Origin: Endomychus coccineus
Taxonomy: Eukaryota; Arthropoda; Insecta; Coleoptera; Endomychidae
Assembly: GCA_958510875.1 (NCBI GenBank)
Contig: OY294067.1
Location: forward strand, 193,385,322 to 193,449,321
Reading direction: 5' to 3'
DNA: 64,000 bases
Made by a program: the position numbers and the translations under genes. Below the pieces are notes generated by a model. It made no database searches and was not told where the DNA came from. It saw nothing but the letters and a program-made list of their open reading frames with translations. Shown here piece after piece: positions 63,564 to 64,000 of the stretch. Position 1 is the stretch's first letter, and every line of letters starts with the position of its first letter.

Positions 63564-64000
63564 TTATTTAAATATAGACCAAGACCTTTGCGATACTTTT
63601 TCAAATATAGACCAGATCCTTGTTTCCCCAAAGCTATAGCTTCCATTGTTTTATTATGTCTTTCCGTTTCCTCCAAGGTTTTCCGAGCTGCTTTGCTGTC
63701 GTTGACGGCCTTAGCGATGCCTGCACCACCCCCCGCCAATGCTCCAGCAGCTGATAAGCCGGCAAACAGAGGTATTAAAAATGGTAGAAATCCTCCAGTC
63801 TTTGGAATAGGAATTACTCTTGGTAACCGAACATTTTTCCGACCACCCGCTTTTTTGAATTGTTTTCGTGCAACTTTCAACGCTGTTTGGGATGTTTTCT
63901 TCAGATTGGATGAGTCAAACTTATTCTTCATAACTTTTCTCACCCCATCGACAATTGCACTTCCGAACCCAACCTTCTTTCTCATACCCATTCCCAATTT
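63542..64000 (-). CDS. pX/pVI-like membrane-active minor capsid protein (element C), partial
   Basis: The frame continues past the window edge. From the edge it reads KLGMGMRKKVGFGSAIVDG, Lys/Arg-rich text, PIPKTGGFLPFLIPLFAGL, a Gly/Ala hydrophobic run, KAVNDSKAARKTLEETERH, and ends GLGLYLNKHPKNCQ with stop 63542-63544. The Polinton B copy (27577-28011) shares the FLP(F)LIPLFAG, KTME(A/S)IALG and GLGL parts. It would be a basic internal capsid protein. The protease frame overlaps its end. Confidence 0.8.
   Translation of the reverse strand, partial: KLGMGMRKKVGFGSAIVDGVRKVMKNKFDSSNLKKTSQTALKVARKQFKKAGGRKNVRLPRVIPIPKTGGFLPFLIPLFAGLSAAGALAGGGAGIAKAVNDSKAARKTLEETERHNKTMEAIALGKQGSGLYLKKYRKGLGLYLNKHPKNCQ
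63551..63557 (-). promoter_or_regulatory. Candidate -1 ribosomal frameshift heptamer
   Basis: On the minus strand A AAA AAC is in the phase of the pX-like frame (codons CCA AAA AAC). A -1 slip continues into the protease frame, which has no ATG start. No strong downstream stem was found by eye. Confidence 0.45.

Overview
The window looks like insect nuclear DNA. It is AT-rich, protein-coding stretches are short and often interrupted by small GT-AG introns or frame lesions, and it is packed with insect-type mobile DNA: Polinton/Maverick virus-like transposons, Ty3/Gypsy and BEL/Pao LTR retrotransposons, a LINE, hAT and Tc1/mariner elements and MITEs. No ordinary host housekeeping gene was recognised. 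The species cannot be named from the sequence.

Layout. 1-470: a fragment of one Polinton (end of the major capsid gene plus the next gene). 471-2450: a 5'-truncated hAT element. 2451-4496: Polinton A (packaging ATPase, DUF8207-like protein, fibre-like protein, start of the integrase). The Polinton A integrase is interrupted at 4496 by a TA-flanked DNA transposon (4497-5215 and 37782-38018). That transposon was itself interrupted by a complete Polinton, Polinton B (5222-37775), which has AGT...ACT terminal inverted repeats and a perfect 6-bp target duplication (TTAACT). Polinton A resumes at 38019 (rest of the integrase, a small reverse-strand frame, a secreted protein) and ends with its right terminus at 48267.

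Polinton B carries, from left to right: a secreted coiled-coil protein, two or three small unknown genes, protein-primed DNA polymerase B, a small forward-strand intron-containing gene, a VDxQGF-motif protein, major capsid, a small unknown frame, penton-like minor capsid, adenain-like protease, a pVI/pX-like membrane-active capsid protein, an acidic protein, a phospholipase A2-like protein, packaging ATPase, a DUF8207-like protein and a chromodomain integrase. Almost all are broken. A mariner-type element interrupts the polymerase. A 9.6-kb Ty3/Gypsy element (17161-26782) splits the penton gene. A mariner and a MITE in tandem split the ATPase. A BEL/Pao remnant splits the integrase chromodomain. 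The Gypsy element encodes a TARG1-like macrodomain between RNase H and integrase, the most unusual domain arrangement in the window.

39.9-48.3 kb: a foldback DNA element with roughly 0.7-kb arms, interrupted near its right end by a young, nearly intact second Gypsy element (41816-47869) with one difference noticed between its LTRs and a small transmembrane-protein frame before gag. 48.3-51.1 kb: fragments of unknown genes and a truncated LINE. 51.1-56.9 kb: no recognisable genes, but local repeats and two tRNA-like pol III promoter units. 56.9-58.8 kb: minisatellites, including a 577-bp unit present twice, ending in a 68-bp triplet and a CRE-centred palindrome.

58.9-64.0 kb: the left part of a third and best preserved Polinton-like element (C). 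It has a signal-peptide/TM protein, an MSV199-type protein with a 50-nt intron, intact major capsid, a penton gene with a single stop codon, an adenain-like protease, and a pX-like protein whose frame overlaps the protease frame at an A AAA AAC slippery heptamer. Palindromic motifs of the same family occur in the repeat arrays and inside element C, which suggests the arrays belong to it. Together the Polinton genes make up a virion programme (capsid, penton, protease, packaging ATPase) plus replication (PolB) and integration (integrase).
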